DNA from: Alnus glutinosa
Lineage: Eukaryota; Streptophyta; Magnoliopsida; Fagales; Betulaceae
DNA length: 64,000 nt
Assembly: GCF_958979055.1 (NCBI RefSeq)
Contig: NC_084891.1
Span: 1,733,501 to 1,797,500, forward strand
Reading direction: 5' to 3'
In this document: one piece after another, positions 10,101-20,803 of the stretch
How positions within the stretch are numbered: position 1 is the stretch's first letter
Layout: each line of letters opens with the position of its first letter
The notes under the pieces: model-generated
What the model saw: the letters and a program-made list of their open reading frames with translations, nothing else
Database searches by the model: none
Told to the model about the DNA's origin: nothing
Position numbers and translations under genes: made by a program

Positions 10101-12812
10101 AGAAGCTTGACCTAGAGTTCGGACGGTGTTGCTTTGACGTCCGGACGTCTTCAACGTTGAAGCTCCTAGACACTGCAGGGCGTCTGGACACCTTCAAAGG
10201 CCCGTCCGGACGATTGCACAGGAACCGGTTGTTCTGACTTGGAATTTGCATGGAATCTTCATGGACATCTTCTAGAAACTTGTAACAAGGCACATGGCTT
10301 GAAATAAGACACTGTCCATATTACTTAAAGACTCAGATTAAAACCGATAATCCTGTTTAAAAAAGCAACGGTAACATAAAGTATTTTTGTCAACTAGAAT
10401 GTTGCCAATATAAAATACTAACACTAATTGTTAATGAGATTTCATGTCGAGTATTTATTTGGATCGATTGTGAAGCTGGCTTATCATTGTAGATTTTTTT
10501 TAAAACTTGCTTTGTTTTTGATGTTCAAGATTCTTAATAATTCTACTTTTGTAGATTATGCAATGGTTGTCATTAATTCTAGGAAGACATGGTTTGCAAG
10601 AATATGTTTACATTAAATACTAATATGTACCCTTTTCAATTCTTTGCAGGATACCCTAGGAATCCTCAAACAGAATCTTTCTTGCAGTTTCTAGGACTTC
10701 CTTATCTTCTTGATTGCATGTCAAAACCCAGGGACCTATCCTATAGTCCCGCTTCCTCGAATCAAAGAGGTAATCAATCATTCTCTGTACATGCCAGTGG
10801 AAATTAACCAGCCTATTTTACACGGACTATAATTGACTTAGGAAAAGACAAGTTTTCAGACCAGTGAAATCTATGAAGAGAATTTGAATTACATCTGCTC
10901 ATTTGTGCCTCTGCAGTCTAGTCAATATCAAGTCTTATTTTTATATTCCTTTGCACTAGTATGCTGTTGTTTTCTTTTTATTTTGAGATTTCTTAGTTTC
11001 GAAGTCAAGTGTATTTAGACAAGGGATTTGGAAGAGGAATTTCACTTAAAAGTTGTAATTTGGGAATTTACGATGTTGATTTCTCTTGTTTGGGTTAGTA
11101 AGAAGAGCATTTCAAATTATTATATGGGAGCATTTTTTCTCTTGTATACTTTTCGTGTATGTGAGCATTTCTTCTTCTAAGAAATTATTATTTATCAAAA
11201 AAGAGTCATTTCAAAAATTGTGTGGAATTTTGGACTTAAAATTTTCAGGCATCAAAATCCCAAAATTCAAATTCTATGGGTGAATGTGTCATTGACAAAT
11301 TACCATTCACATACCACTACCATTACTTTTCACTTGCCACACCATTGCTATTGTCACTGCCACTGCCACTGCCACCGCCTTCACTACCACTATCGACACC
11401 AACACCATACCATCATCATCATCAAGTCATTGCTACCACAATTATCGTCATTATGGTAACTACTCCATATTCTTTAATTTCTTAATTTTTAAACATATTC
11501 ATCCAGCAATTGAGAACTAAATTGACAGATTGAAATTTCCCTTTTTAAATCCCATCAGTGGGAAAACTCTAGAAATGATTCAATATCTTTATCCAAACAC
11601 AACATAAAAAACAACAAAATGTCTAATCTTAGTTTTACAACTTGATGGAGACCAAAATCAGTGAACTTTCCTGGAATTTGAGTAGAAAATGATGGTATAA
11701 CTGCCTTTTTTTTCTTTCTTTTTTTCTTTTTCTTTTATCTTTTATCCTTTATCCTTTTCTTTTTTTTTCTCAATTGTCTTGAAAACTGTCTAAACCACAT
11801 CTGATCTGAAATCATTCATTTAAACTTGTACAGAACTCCTATGCCCATGATGCAAGAATTTCTGCATAACCTTTGATTCTGTTTCTTACTGTTTTTATTC
11901 TGGTCTTCTTTTCAAGAATTTTATGCAACGATATTTTATGCATAGTGCATTTAAAGGCTTTTCATGTTAGATCTAATGCCTTGTTGTGGGTCATGTGGAA
12001 GTTTTTCACGAATGGCAGCGCTTAAAGTTGGAACAAAATGCGGAATTAGGGTGATATACTAGCAGGTAGTTGATAAAGTTTCCTGAGGTTGTCACTGACC
12101 TAGGTTCAAGTTACCCTTGGAGCTTTGAAACCATTGTATGTTACTGAGGTGAACATTTAATAGCCAACCCATCCATAATTTATTCTCCTCCATTCACTTG
12201 AAATTGTGAGGGTTCTATCAGTTGATGATAGTGGCAAACCTTGCATGAGTCTTTTGAGCCATCTCCTCAGGTGCCATGTCTAAGGAACGAGCATTTATTG
12301 TATCATGTGACACCTTCATAATTTTCATAGAAGACACTGGGCCATAACTGATGATCTGTAGGACGTAAATTGTGGCCTATTTTTGTTGACATTCAATGCC
12401 TATATTCTGAAGACAGTAATAACAGTAACAAAAGGAACTGAAAGCGATTGATGGGAATTAGACAATTATATTCTAGTCATCAACCAAAGAGGAACTAAAG
12501 AACTAGAATCATGTCCTTTTGTTTTATTATGAATACAACTAGAATCATATCCTAGTTTAGATTTTCTTGTGAATTGAATCTTTTTTGGTATCTAAAGTTC
12601 TGTTTCCCCTTCTGCCTTCTTTTATTACTTATTCTTAAGGCACGGTTCCTAAAGATTATGTATCAAAACAAAAATAAAGAAAAAGGGGAAAGTTCCTAAA
12701 ATCAGTTACTGCTACTTGTGCAGGTTCTTTTGATGATGACAGTGAAGCCATTCCCATTGATGATGTGGATGAATTGGAAGAACTTGCAGAAGATGATGAT
12801 GAGGAAACCTGA
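1188..12812 (+). CDS. RNA lariat debranching enzyme
   Basis: This enzyme hydrolyses the 2'-5' phosphodiester bond of excised intron lariats, in the nucleus. Nine exons join in frame: 1188-1310, 1504-1661, 2056-2177, 2480-2673, 3592-3774, 3862-3980, 4107-4246, 10650-10769 and 12724-12812. They give 415 codons, close to the roughly 418 aa I recall for Arabidopsis DBR1. All introns are GT..AG. The metallophosphoesterase ligands are present: C8 and H10 (GCMHGD), D39 (CGDF), N84 (GGNHE), H174 (SHDWP), and H226 and H228 (HLHC). The C8 position is the family-specific cysteine of debranching enzymes. The C-terminus is a run of Asp and Glu. Start at 1188 because MRIAVEGC is the usual family N-terminus. 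Intron 7 (4247-10649) is expanded by an antisense LTR retroelement. Its borders are intact, so the gene is probably functional. Confidence 0.95.
3000..3045. repeat. Hairpin in DBR1 intron 4
   Basis: Two perfect 20-base inverted arms (3000-3019 and 3026-3045) flank a 6-base loop. The stem is AT-rich. It lies in the middle of intron 4 and is not part of any recognised element. Confidence 0.7.
4781..5895 (-). repeat. 3' LTR of the Sirevirus-like element
   Basis: The LTR is 1115 bp. On the minus strand it begins TGTTAGTATTTTATAT directly after the polypurine tract. A TATA motif (CCTATAAATA, minus strand) lies near 5248-5258. It holds repeated CGTCCGGACG-like palindromes between about 5300 and 5690 and carries about 75 bp (around 5425-5500) that the other LTR lacks. 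Confidence 0.85.
5896..5910 (-). other. Polypurine tract next to the 3' LTR
   Basis: Minus strand ACCAAAGGGGGAGTT abuts the 3' LTR. Two further copies of the AGGGGGAG core occur at 6391-6400 and 7241-7250 on the same strand. Multiple polypurine tracts are a described Sirevirus trait. Confidence 0.7.
5911..7439. other. Non-coding 3' interior of the Sirevirus-like element
   Basis: About 1.5 kb lies between the gag remnant and the polypurine tract. I find no conserved protein domain. Two internal polypurine-like tracts (6391-6400 and 7241-7250) are the only recognisable signals. It probably corresponds to the region downstream of pol in a full element, with pol deleted. Confidence 0.5.
7440..9312 (-). 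pseudogene. Degenerate Copia gag (Sirevirus-like), three zinc knuckles
   Basis: The reading starts at a methionine near 9312 with the typical Copia gag N-terminus (FDGTNYGHW). Open pieces are 9102-8800, 8777-8277 and 7895-7539. CCHC knuckles of the form CX2CX4HX4C are visible: [14 protein letters not shown] (about 8480-8520), [14 protein letters not shown] (about 7868-7909) and [14 protein letters not shown] (about 7697-7738). The frame is broken by at least two stops in place of tryptophan near 9185-9215, by a frameshift near 8825 and by further stops between 8276 and 7910. The gag is therefore not translatable as one protein. It is followed by non-coding sequence instead of pol. Confidence 0.8.
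9376..9389 (-). other. tRNA-Met primer binding site
   Basis: Minus strand TGATATCAGAGCTT directly follows the LTR edge at 9392. It differs by one base from the usual plant initiator-Met primer site TGGTATCAGAGC. This sets the orientation of the element. Confidence 0.75.
9392..10423 (-). repeat. 5' LTR of the Sirevirus-like element
   Basis: The LTR is 1032 bp and starts (minus strand) TGTTAGTATTTTATAT at 10423. It has the same organisation as the left LTR, with TATA motif CCTATAAATAG at 9852-9862 and GTCCGGAC-type palindromes at about 9905-10220. Confidence 0.85.
9852..9862 (-). promoter_or_regulatory. TATA box in the 5' LTR
   Basis: CCTATAAATAG on the minus strand, inside the 5' LTR of the antisense element, is the likely core promoter of the retroelement transcript. 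If it is active it would give RNA antisense to DBR1. Confidence 0.5.
11302..11426 (+). repeat. Imperfect CCA/CAC trinucleotide repeat in DBR1 intron 8
   Basis: A pyrimidine-biased run of ACC, CAT and CCACTG units ends in (CAT)n. It is simple-sequence DNA inside intron 8. Reading frames through it encode only His/Pro/Thr/Leu runs and are not genes. Confidence 0.7.
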
Positions 12813-14680
12813 CCAAGAAAAATTTTGAAGCTTGCATATGGGTGTTCTTTTCTCCCATCATCATCACCATCTCTATGCTGTTAGCCCATACCTTCTGCCT
12901 TTCATTGCTTTTAGGCAGATATGTTGACTGTTTGAGATGTACAGCATCTCAATGAGCAATCAATCGGAAGATGGTCCAACCTCTTGATATAAAGAGCATT
13001 GGTTGTTCCCTTTGTAACCTAATATATAAGCTTGGTAGGTGACAAGCTTCTGGTGTATACCAAGTTCTGCGTTTTGTGACTTTTTAATTGTAATGATCTA
13101 TTCATTGGTCACATTTCGTGGGGAAAGCACTTGCCCTGTTGGGAGTCCATTATTGTAAGGAAAGAGTGTCTGACAAAGGTTTATTAGCAAGTTGCGTTTA
13201 TCTCACCTGTAAAAGCTAGTATCAGCTGGAGAAAAGGCCTAAGATTGTTGAATCTCTATGTACTTGCTCTACTTAATGTTGCTTTTCTACATGGGATAAA
13301 TGTTCATTCCCTTTTTTTTTCCATGACTATTCATCTTTTGAGCACATTTTGATTTAAAACTATTCTGGAAAGGCCATAGGCTCTGTGGCTCTGTTTGTTA
13401 ACGTGTTTTGAGATTTTTTTTTTAATTGAAAACAGTGTCTTGATGTGACATAAAGGTAAAAACTGTTTTTATATTTCTTATTTTGAATTGTTTGTTAATA
13501 TTTTTGTTCTGAAAAGGAGAAAACAAAAGACAAAAAAACAAAAACAATTTAAACAAATAGAGCATAGGGTAAAGTGTTTTGATGTGATATAAATGTGAAA
13601 AATTGTTTGTGTTATGAATTTAAACTGTGTTTAAATTATTTGTTAATGTTTATGTTTTGAAAAAAGAAAATAATTTAAAGAGAAAAATAAGAATTTTAAC
13701 CAATTAAACTAAAGTTTTATTTCAAATTGGGTTGGAGAAATTTTTTCAATTCAATTTATTAAACTGATACGTTCAAAATGCATGAGATATCTCCGACCCA
13801 AAGTATGTGAATCACGTCTATTTTGAACACTTGTCAGTTTAATAAATTGGATTGGAAAAAATTCTTGAAAACCTTTTTCTTCCAGAAATTACCGTAGTTG
13901 ACTAAACTCTCTTAGGTTTTAACAGATTTATAGGTGATTATGGATGTAAAACTTGAATTGATTGCTTTTTGGTCAATAGTAATTGATCTCAATGATGTTT
14001 CTTCTAAACGTTTACTAGCATCTGGTCCACGCTCACAAATACTAACCCACACTGGCCTGGGAGATGGGGCCGGACATCTAAACAGAGATACACAAGTTGA
14101 AAGTCATGTGGGCACCGAGTCAATGAAAAGGATAAATGAGATGAATTGGACTAATCTCCATCAGTCCCCACATGTTACTAAACTTGGGACTAGAAGGGCC
14201 CCCTAAGATGTACGAGGTGACGAATGAACTTGTTAAATCATCAGTTGTCTCAAAGTTTAAGCTAATAAAATATAGTAAATTTAATCGTTTAATTAATATT
14301 TTAATACTTTTTCTCACATGTAAACTCAAATTTCTACATGGCAGGCTGATGTGTATTCGAATACAAGTGCCACGTTTTCATTGGTCAGGTGGCAAGTTCT
14401 CTGTTAGAGGCTGGACGAAAAATCAATCTACTTGTCACTTAAGCAAAAAACCTGAGTTTTAGTTGTCAAAATTAGAAACTTGGGTCATTATTTAGGCTGT
14501 TTCCCTAAAGCAAGGCCACAGACTTTACATGGGTGGCAATATCTGTATAAGAAAATTTACAGTCATCTTGAATGCTTGCAATGAGAGAGTTCATCTTTGC
14601 TTACAGTTACTCTTACACTGATATTCTATATAATTACAGCCCATCTACCCCCTGACATCACCCAACTACATTAATGCAGC
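12813..14680. other. DBR1 3' flank and intergenic DNA
   Basis: Contains the presumed DBR1 3' UTR (roughly 12813-13060), then AT-rich DNA. A T-rich block around 13380-13700 contains two similar stretches built on TTTGATGTGA and TTTGTTAAT. No gene is supported. Short ORFs at 13934-14462 show no recognisable motif. Confidence 0.5.
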
Positions 14681-14688
14681 TTTAAATA
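14681..14688 (+). promoter_or_regulatory. Possible TATA box of the peroxidase gene
   Basis: TTTAAATA lies 125 bases upstream of the start codon in otherwise mixed-composition DNA. Position and sequence fit a plant core promoter, but the transcription start is unknown. Confidence 0.35.
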
Positions 14689-14812
14689 GCTAGAGATATG
14701 CATGGCCAGCTGGGCACTCCCCTTTAGATGGTTTTAAGAGAATCAACTGAAACGCGTTTACAATTACTACTTGTACTCCTAGAAAATCAGGACCCTTGTA
14801 GACTCAATAGTT

Positions 14813-17545
14813 ATGGAGAGAAGAGAAGTAGTTTTTTCTGCAACACTCTTCATTCTTGTGCTGTTCTCCATTGCTGCTTCTCCTTCTTCTGCCAATCTCT
14901 CATTTAACTTCTATGCAGCTTCATGCCCTCCAGCTGAGTTTATGGTTAGAAACACAGTGATGTCAGCTTCCTCTGACGACCCAACTATCCCCGGAAAGCT
15001 CCTTCGCTTGCTGTTCCATGACTGCTTCGTGGAGGTGAGTCCTTTTGCTTAAGAGCTTGTTTGGAATTGTGTTGAAAATAGAGCTTTTGTCTGTAGCCCG
15101 AACAAACTTTTTAGAAAAAGCCTTATTTTTAAGCGTCCATCAAAACGCAAATTTGGGCTTCTTTAGAGTAAAAAAAAAGTAAGCTAAGTTTTTTTACCAA
15201 GCATGTCCATTTTTGCTTGGCACGAGTTTTTATGTACTAAAAACACTTTTTAAGCTTCTAAACGTAAATCCAAACAAGCTCTAACGCCACGTGGTTCATT
15301 AGGATGCTAGCTCAGCAAGCAGCTTCTAGGATAGTCACCTTTAGGGTTTATTTAGGTTTGCGAATTCAAAAAGTGCGATTTAAAATCACGATTTTAAAAT
15401 GTACGATTTGAAAAAAAATGATTTTTAAAAACGCAGTTAAGTGTTTGGCAAAAAAGGTAGTTTACCATTTAAAATCGCAAATTAGCATTTAAAATTTAGC
15501 GTTTTCAAAAAATCACTATCTTACATGCGATTTGAAAAAGTAGATTTTCTGCGTTTTCAAATCGCAATTTTTAAAAACGCAGTTCCCAAACAAATTATAT
15601 TCTGCGATTTAGTTTAAAATCGTACTTATTGTCTATGAAATCGCAATCCCAAACGTACCCTTAATAAGATATGGATTATATGACAGTAGCTACAAGAAAA
15701 CATACTAATTGGTGCATTTTCTTCCTTAGTCTAATTAATCCTCCTTTTCTTTTGGTGGAGAAACTTCAGAAACGCACTAAAACGGCCATAGGGAATTAGA
15801 ATATTCATTCTTCAATATGCATGCAGCAAATTGGTATATATTTTGTTTCTAAAAGTGGGTCATTCTTAGAAGTTAAAATTAGTATTCAGACTATTAGTTT
15901 CTTGAAAATGACCCATTTTGTGGATACGTTAAATGTTTTTTGATGTGTTTCTTCTTTTTTCTAAAAATGTCCCCAAACCTTATAGTATCCATGTTTGTCA
16001 TGATTAATAGGGTTGTGATGGATCTGTGCTTTTACAAGGAAATGGGACAGAGCAAAGTGATCCAGCAAACAGATCTGTTGGAGGATTTTCAGTAATAGAT
16101 TCAGCTAAAAGATTGCTCGAAATCTTCTGTCCTGGAACTGTTTCTTGTGCTGATATTGTTGCTTTGGCTGCTAGAGATGCTGTTGAAGCAGTGAGACCTC
16201 CCCTCATCAACTCTTTATGCTGTGCTTTTACTTAATTAATTCCCATATCTTTCTGTTGTGAGTTTTATTCATGAAGGCTTGGTGAAACAGGCTGGCGGAC
16301 CAGCAATTCAGATTCCAACAGGCAGGAGAGATGGGATGGTTTCAGCAGCTTCAAATGTCAGGCCTAATATTGTTGACACAAGTTTTTCTGTGGACGAGAT
16401 GAGAAAGCTCTTCTCTTCTAAAGGGTTGTCCTTAGAGGACCTTGTCACCCTTTCAGGTAATATTACATTGGTAAGACATTAAAGAAGATCCTGATCATAA
16501 CTTTTACAAAGACATTGTCAATAGAAGTTCGTAGCCTTCCCTTTTTCCCAGCAAATGCCCAATAATTGAGTCTGATCTCATATGCTTCATATAAATTAGC
16601 TAGCTTGACATATATGCATGAATGAGTGAAGGTATTTTTTCACTGGAGATGAGATGATTGGAAGAGAGTTCCAGTTATTTTTTCACGGAAAGCAATCTCC
16701 ACCCTGGGACTTGTTATGATTGTCATTAACTTAGGAGGGGTGACAATTCGTGTTCGCCTGTCAGGTTAGGGTCGTATCGAGGTATGAGTATAAGACTATA
16801 AATATCAACTCTAATCCGACTCATTTAATTAAACGGTTTAGATCCCTTAACTATAACCCACTAATTTCGTATTAAGTTCGTGTGGTGTCACGAGTCATGT
16901 AAAAAATTGTCTAGCTTTGAATGTCGCATGTCGAGTTTAGATCGTATCAAGGCATGAGTATAAAACTATATAGGTCAACCCTAACTGGACCATTTTAATT
17001 AAACCGGTTAAACCTCTAAATACTAACTCGTTAGTTTTGTGTTGAGTTTGTGGGTCATGTCAAAAATTACCGGCCTATTTAACTGTTAGGTTCCATTACT
17101 AGATAGTGATGCTTAATTTGGTTCTGCAGGAGCTCACACCATTGGAGCAGCTCATTGCAGTGCATTCAGTGATCGCTTTAAAGAAGACTCCAAGGGGAAG
17201 CTCAAACTCGCTGATACATCCCTCGACAGAATTTACGCAGATGAGCTCATGAAAAAGTGCCCTTCCCGTGCAAACCCCGCAGCAACTGTTAACAATGATC
17301 CTGAAACATCCTTCATATTTGACAACCAGTACTACCGGAATCTTCAAGCCCACAAAGGGCTATTCCAATCAGATTCCGTCCTCCTGAACGACGCCGGAAC
17401 CCGGAAACAGGTAGAGGATTTCGCAACTCACCAAGCTGCATTTTTTGAGAGCTGGGGTCAGTCGTTTCTCAAGCTTACAAGCCTTGGAGTGAAAACAGGG
17501 GAAGCAGGGGAAATCCGAAGATCTTGTTCAACAAGAAACATGTAA
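14813..17545 (+). CDS. Class III peroxidase, peroxidase-46 type
   Basis: This is a secreted haem peroxidase that oxidises phenolics with hydrogen peroxide in the cell wall or apoplast. Four exons join in frame: 14813-15034, 16011-16190, 16291-16456 and 17130-17545 (327 aa). Three introns are the classic arrangement of this family. A signal peptide covers about residues 1-28 (hydrophobic FILVLFSIAA, then SSAN). The catalytic distal arginine and histidine are R65 and H69 (RLLFHDCF). The proximal haem-binding histidine is H192 (LSGAHTIG). The conserved CXXXSC and GCDGSVLL (normally GCDASVLL) segments and C-terminal Cys are present. The sequence most resembles Arabidopsis peroxidase 46 (At4g31760), whose neighbour is DBR1, as here. 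Introns 1 and 3 contain three repeats, but all splice borders are canonical. Confidence 0.93.
15053..15281. mobile_element. Tourist-like MITE in peroxidase intron 1
   Basis: 229 bp with inverted ends GAGCTTGTTTGGA..TCCAAACAAGCTC and the 3-bp duplication TAA at 15050-15052 and 15282-15284. This is the pattern of PIF/Harbinger-derived MITEs. It has no coding capacity. Confidence 0.8.
15344..15660. mobile_element. Tourist-like MITE, CGATTT-rich family, copy 1
   Basis: 317 bp, flanked by TTA at 15341-15343 and 15661-15663. Ends are GGGTTTATTTAGGTTTGCGA and its imperfect inverse ..TCGCAATCCCAAACGTACCC. The interior is a fold-back of AAATCGC and GCGATTT blocks. Related copies lie at 47303-47627 and, more decayed, near 31590-31880. 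Confidence 0.8.
16737..17085 (-). repeat. Dispersed repeat in peroxidase intron 3
   Basis: On the minus strand it begins GGTAATTTTTGACATGACCC and contains two similar half-units, each with TTTAATTAAA and TATACTCATG blocks. A related copy lies at 19913-20165. The ends resemble hAT termini, but I found no clear target duplication. Confidence 0.5.
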
Positions 17546-17958
17546 AGAAGGACTCAAATGTTGCCAAAAAAGTTGCTTAGAACAACTAATAGAAACTTCG
17601 TAAAGTTCATAATTTGAGTTGTAAACTCTTCTTGTATGTTCTAAATTACTTCTTGCTGTAATTTTCTCTTCTGGGAAGACTGAACATTATGTTTGGGTGT
17701 TCATTGTTTCATAGGTAAAAGGTGTGTAGAGAGGGAATAATATTGTCTCTCCCCCAATTGCTAAAATTAGTTTTATGGGCTATGATATGACTGTTGTATT
17801 GGACAAAAGTGGATATTTTCATTAATTTCTTGTGTGAAATCACCAGCTTTGTCCCATAAAATTTAAGAAATAATAAATTTAATTATTTAAATTTCAAACT
17901 CAGACCTCAGTTCTGATAAGGTATTAAATCCCCATTTATTTTAAAAGAATAAATTATC
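17546..17958. other. Peroxidase 3' UTR and flank
   Basis: AT-rich, with no ORF. It probably includes the peroxidase polyadenylation region near 17650-17720. Confidence 0.5.
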
Positions 17959-19812
17959 TTTTTTTTTTTTTTTTTGTAAGTACAACAGAGGAAAAGCCTA
18001 AAAGCGCTTAAGGCACCAGAAAAGAAGAAATGGATTACCTTCCAAAACATGGAGGAAAAGATCCAGAGCAAAAAGAGAAATTGGGAATGCAGCTAGATAA
18101 AAACCTAGTTGCGGCCCAGTTTACCACAAGATGGGCACAGAAGTTTGCACTTCGGTTAACATGTTTAGCCGACCAACTAGAAGTTGGTGGAATAGCCGAC
18201 ATGATCTGAGAGATAATAGGAGAGATTCTCCAGTCTTGAGTGAGAGTAGGCTTTTGGAGAGATAATGCCACTGTAAGAGAGTCACCTTCTAGTATAAACT
18301 ACGGCAAATGTAAAGATAGGGCCAATTGACAGGCAAGAAAGGCTGTTGTAGCTTCGCCATAGACAGGGGTACATGGTGGACTGATAATAGTAGAGCAACT
18401 AATGATAGTTCCAAAAGAGTCCCTACAAACAGCTGCTTGTGCAGAAAAATTCGGACGAATGGCAACATCATAATTAATCTTGAAAATGGGGGAAGTTGGC
18501 TTTTCCCACACTACCTGCTTTGGAATAAGCTTATTGGACCACGCGGAGTGATGAAGCTTAACAATCCGGTTGATAGTAGAAGAGATTACCATGGCATCTG
18601 GAATAATATCTTCATGAATGGCTTTATTCCTTGCCATCCAAATTTGATCACAAGCTATAGTGGCAAAAAGTTAGAATAAATGAGTATCAGATAACGGAAT
18701 TCCTACTTTCTCCGGGTGCAGAATTATATCCAGCCACAGCACCATTGAAGATATTCGTAAAGCCAAAATGTCCAAAGGCCAAAAAGAATTTCGCCAAACC
18801 ACTCTTGCAATAGGACAAGAGAAAAATAAATGACACAATGAGTCAGAAGGGAATGAACACAAGGAACAAGAAGTATCCATCGTAGAATTCATAATAGAAG
18901 CCGAGATTCGAGTCTTTGTAGGCAAAATATTCCAAATTAATTTCCAAAGAAATAACCTCAGACGATGATGAATCTTGAGCTTCCAAAGACCTTTCCAAGT
19001 TGATGCTGTCAAGGGAGAAACCTGAACCTGCCTCAAGGAAGTAATATGGTGATGCATAGATTTAGTGGAAAACTTCCCTGAAGAAGATGGAGTCCATAAG
19101 ATAGAATCTTCAGCTAATCGGGGACAATCTTCAGAATCTCTGCAACCACATAAGGTTGAAACAAAAAATTCAAAATATCCAAATTCCAGGAGCTGGTTGA
19201 CTGATGTATAAGATCCGCTATCGAAAGCGGATATAAAGCAGGTAAAGAAGAATGCCTAGCCTCAGGAGTAAAATTCAAAATAGTTGGAATCCAAAGAGAA
19301 GTCCAAACTGATAGCTGGCTGAGTAGATGTGGCATATAGCAGGCACCCGAAGTAAGAAATGGCACTGTTGTTTTTATACCATTCCAAATAAAGGATCCAG
19401 AACCCAAAGGGCAAGACAGAAGATTCCCATATTTAATATATTTGGCTTTAAAAAAGGAAACCCACAGACTATCATGATTAGTTAGTAATTTCCATCCCAA
19501 CTTAGCAATAAGGGATAAGTTAATATCTTTCATCAAGCGGAAACCCAAACCACCTTGGTTTTTAGGAAGACAAAGAGAAGCCCAAGACTTAAGAGTCAAA
19601 TTCCGGGTTTTATCGTTAGGAAAACCCCACCAGAAATTCTTGAAGGCAACATCCATTTTATGACAAAATTTATCCGAAAGCAAGAAAGTGCTCATAGTGT
19701 AAGAAGGAATAGAAGAAGCAACGACCTTTATCAGCACTGATTTTCCTGCTTGTGAAAGTGTTTTAGATCTCCATCCCTCAATTTTAACTTTGACTTTATC
19801 CAGAACATCACT
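17959..19812 (-). mobile_element. 5'-truncated LINE (L1-type) retrotransposon
   Basis: The plus strand shows a poly(T) run at 17959-17975, which is the poly(A) tail of a minus-strand element. Upstream on that strand lies the C-terminal part of an ORF2 (listed separately). The reverse-transcriptase core and ORF1 are absent, as expected for 5' truncation. I could not identify a target duplication. Confidence 0.75.
18035..19737 (-). pseudogene. LINE ORF2 C-terminal remnant (RT thumb, zf-RVT, RNase H)
   Basis: Open pieces on the minus strand are 19737-19114, 19057-18671, 18637-18299 and 18271-18035, in shifting frames. They show the end of the plant L1 reverse transcriptase (FWWGF, LCLPKNQGGLGFR), the zinc-binding RVT domain (WKLKIHHRLRLFLWKL, then CSLC..H..C) and a degenerate RNase H-like domain (FKINYDVA). 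Frame changes and missing N-terminal domains make this non-functional. Confidence 0.8.
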
Positions 19813-19912
19813 TAATTAATACGTTAACACTTACAAGTATGCGTAGCATAGTAATACTCAATTAAAGAGTTAGAAATAATAGGGACCAAGTTAGAGAGTA
19901 CTTTCGACTTTT

Positions 19913-20165
19913 GAGGGTTGGTAATTTTTGACAGAACTTGTGAATCTGACACAAATTTAACACGAAATTAGCGGTTTGGGGGGAGGGGTTTGACCCGTTT
20001 AATTAAATGAGTTGAGTTAAGGTTGACCTATTTAATCTTATACTCATGTCTCGGCACGACTCGAATCCGACAAGAATCTAACACGAAATTTGTAGGTTAT
20101 GATTGAAGAGTATAGCCCATTCAATTAAATGAGTCAGATTAGGGTTGATCTATCATGTTTTGAAA
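19913..20165 (+). repeat. Dispersed repeat related to 16737-17085
   Basis: Starts GGTTGGTAATTTTTGACAG and shares the TTTAATTAAATGAGT and TATACTCATG blocks with the copy in peroxidase intron 3, in inverse orientation. Probably a non-autonomous DNA transposon. Edges are approximate. Confidence 0.5.
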
Positions 20166-20803
20166 CCAGGGCTGGCTTTATATAGAAAAAAATTAGGTAG
20201 TCGCATAAAGCCTCCAATTTAATAAGGCTCCCAATTAATGAATATTAATAAAAAAATATTTATGAAAAAATATATGAAGGCTTAATTATAGTTAACATTC
20301 TTTAGTTAAGGCTCTAATTATAATAATAAGTAATTAAAAAAGCATTAATATCATTTAATTCTCCAACATTCCATTCTTGAAGCAAGTCTTAAAAAATTGA
20401 TGCTATTAAATAAGAGAATCAAATAATATTCAAGACATTCTTAAATAAAATTCATTTTCCAATTTTAAACGTTCTATTCTTGGAAATAATGGACAAAATT
20501 AAAATAATCATAATATTTAATTATGTCATGGGTAAAGATTTTTTGGGTCATTGAACAGTTAAAATGCAAAGATTTGGCGAATAGACCATAACAGCCTTCA
20601 CAAAGTGCTTCTCTTGTTTAAGTTTTACTGGTATCAATTTGATTGTTGAGCTTGATCATGTTAAAATAGAAGTTTTTACCAAATGGGTATGATCGCATTG
20701 ACAAGATTGTGTGCTTTTTGATACTGGGTATTGAAGATAAAGAAAAAAGAGAAGGATTTGTGGTTATTTAAGTAGTGAGAACCCTTATGGTCGTTGCTAA
20801 TGA
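20166..20803. other. PPR gene upstream region
   Basis: AT-rich DNA. The segment from about 20168 (CAGGGCTGGCTTTATATAG) looks like the start of another decayed DNA-transposon repeat, with repeated AAGGCTC motifs to about 20350. No gene and no clear core promoter is seen. Confidence 0.4.

Larger units (their letters stand above)
4781..10423 (-). mobile_element. Sirevirus-like Copia LTR retrotransposon, gag-only derivative
   Basis: This 5.6-kb element is inserted antisense in DBR1 intron 7. The LTRs are at 4781-5895 and 9392-10423 (TG..CA ends), flanked by the 5-bp TSD CTAAT at 4776-4780 and 10424-10428. On the minus strand the order is 5' LTR (right), tRNA-Met primer site, gag remnant with three CCHC knuckles, a long non-coding stretch, polypurine tract, 3' LTR (left). 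No protease, integrase or reverse transcriptase is seen in the 3.5-kb interior. Several AGGGGGAG tracts and a cluster of GTCCGGAC palindromes in the LTRs fit the Sirevirus branch of Copia. The LTRs differ at roughly one base in ten by eye, plus an indel of about 75 bp, so the insertion is old. Confidence 0.85.

Noticed and set aside
11220-11485. His/Leu-rich ORFs in DBR1 intron 8
   Set aside because: They are translations of a trinucleotide simple repeat in an intron.
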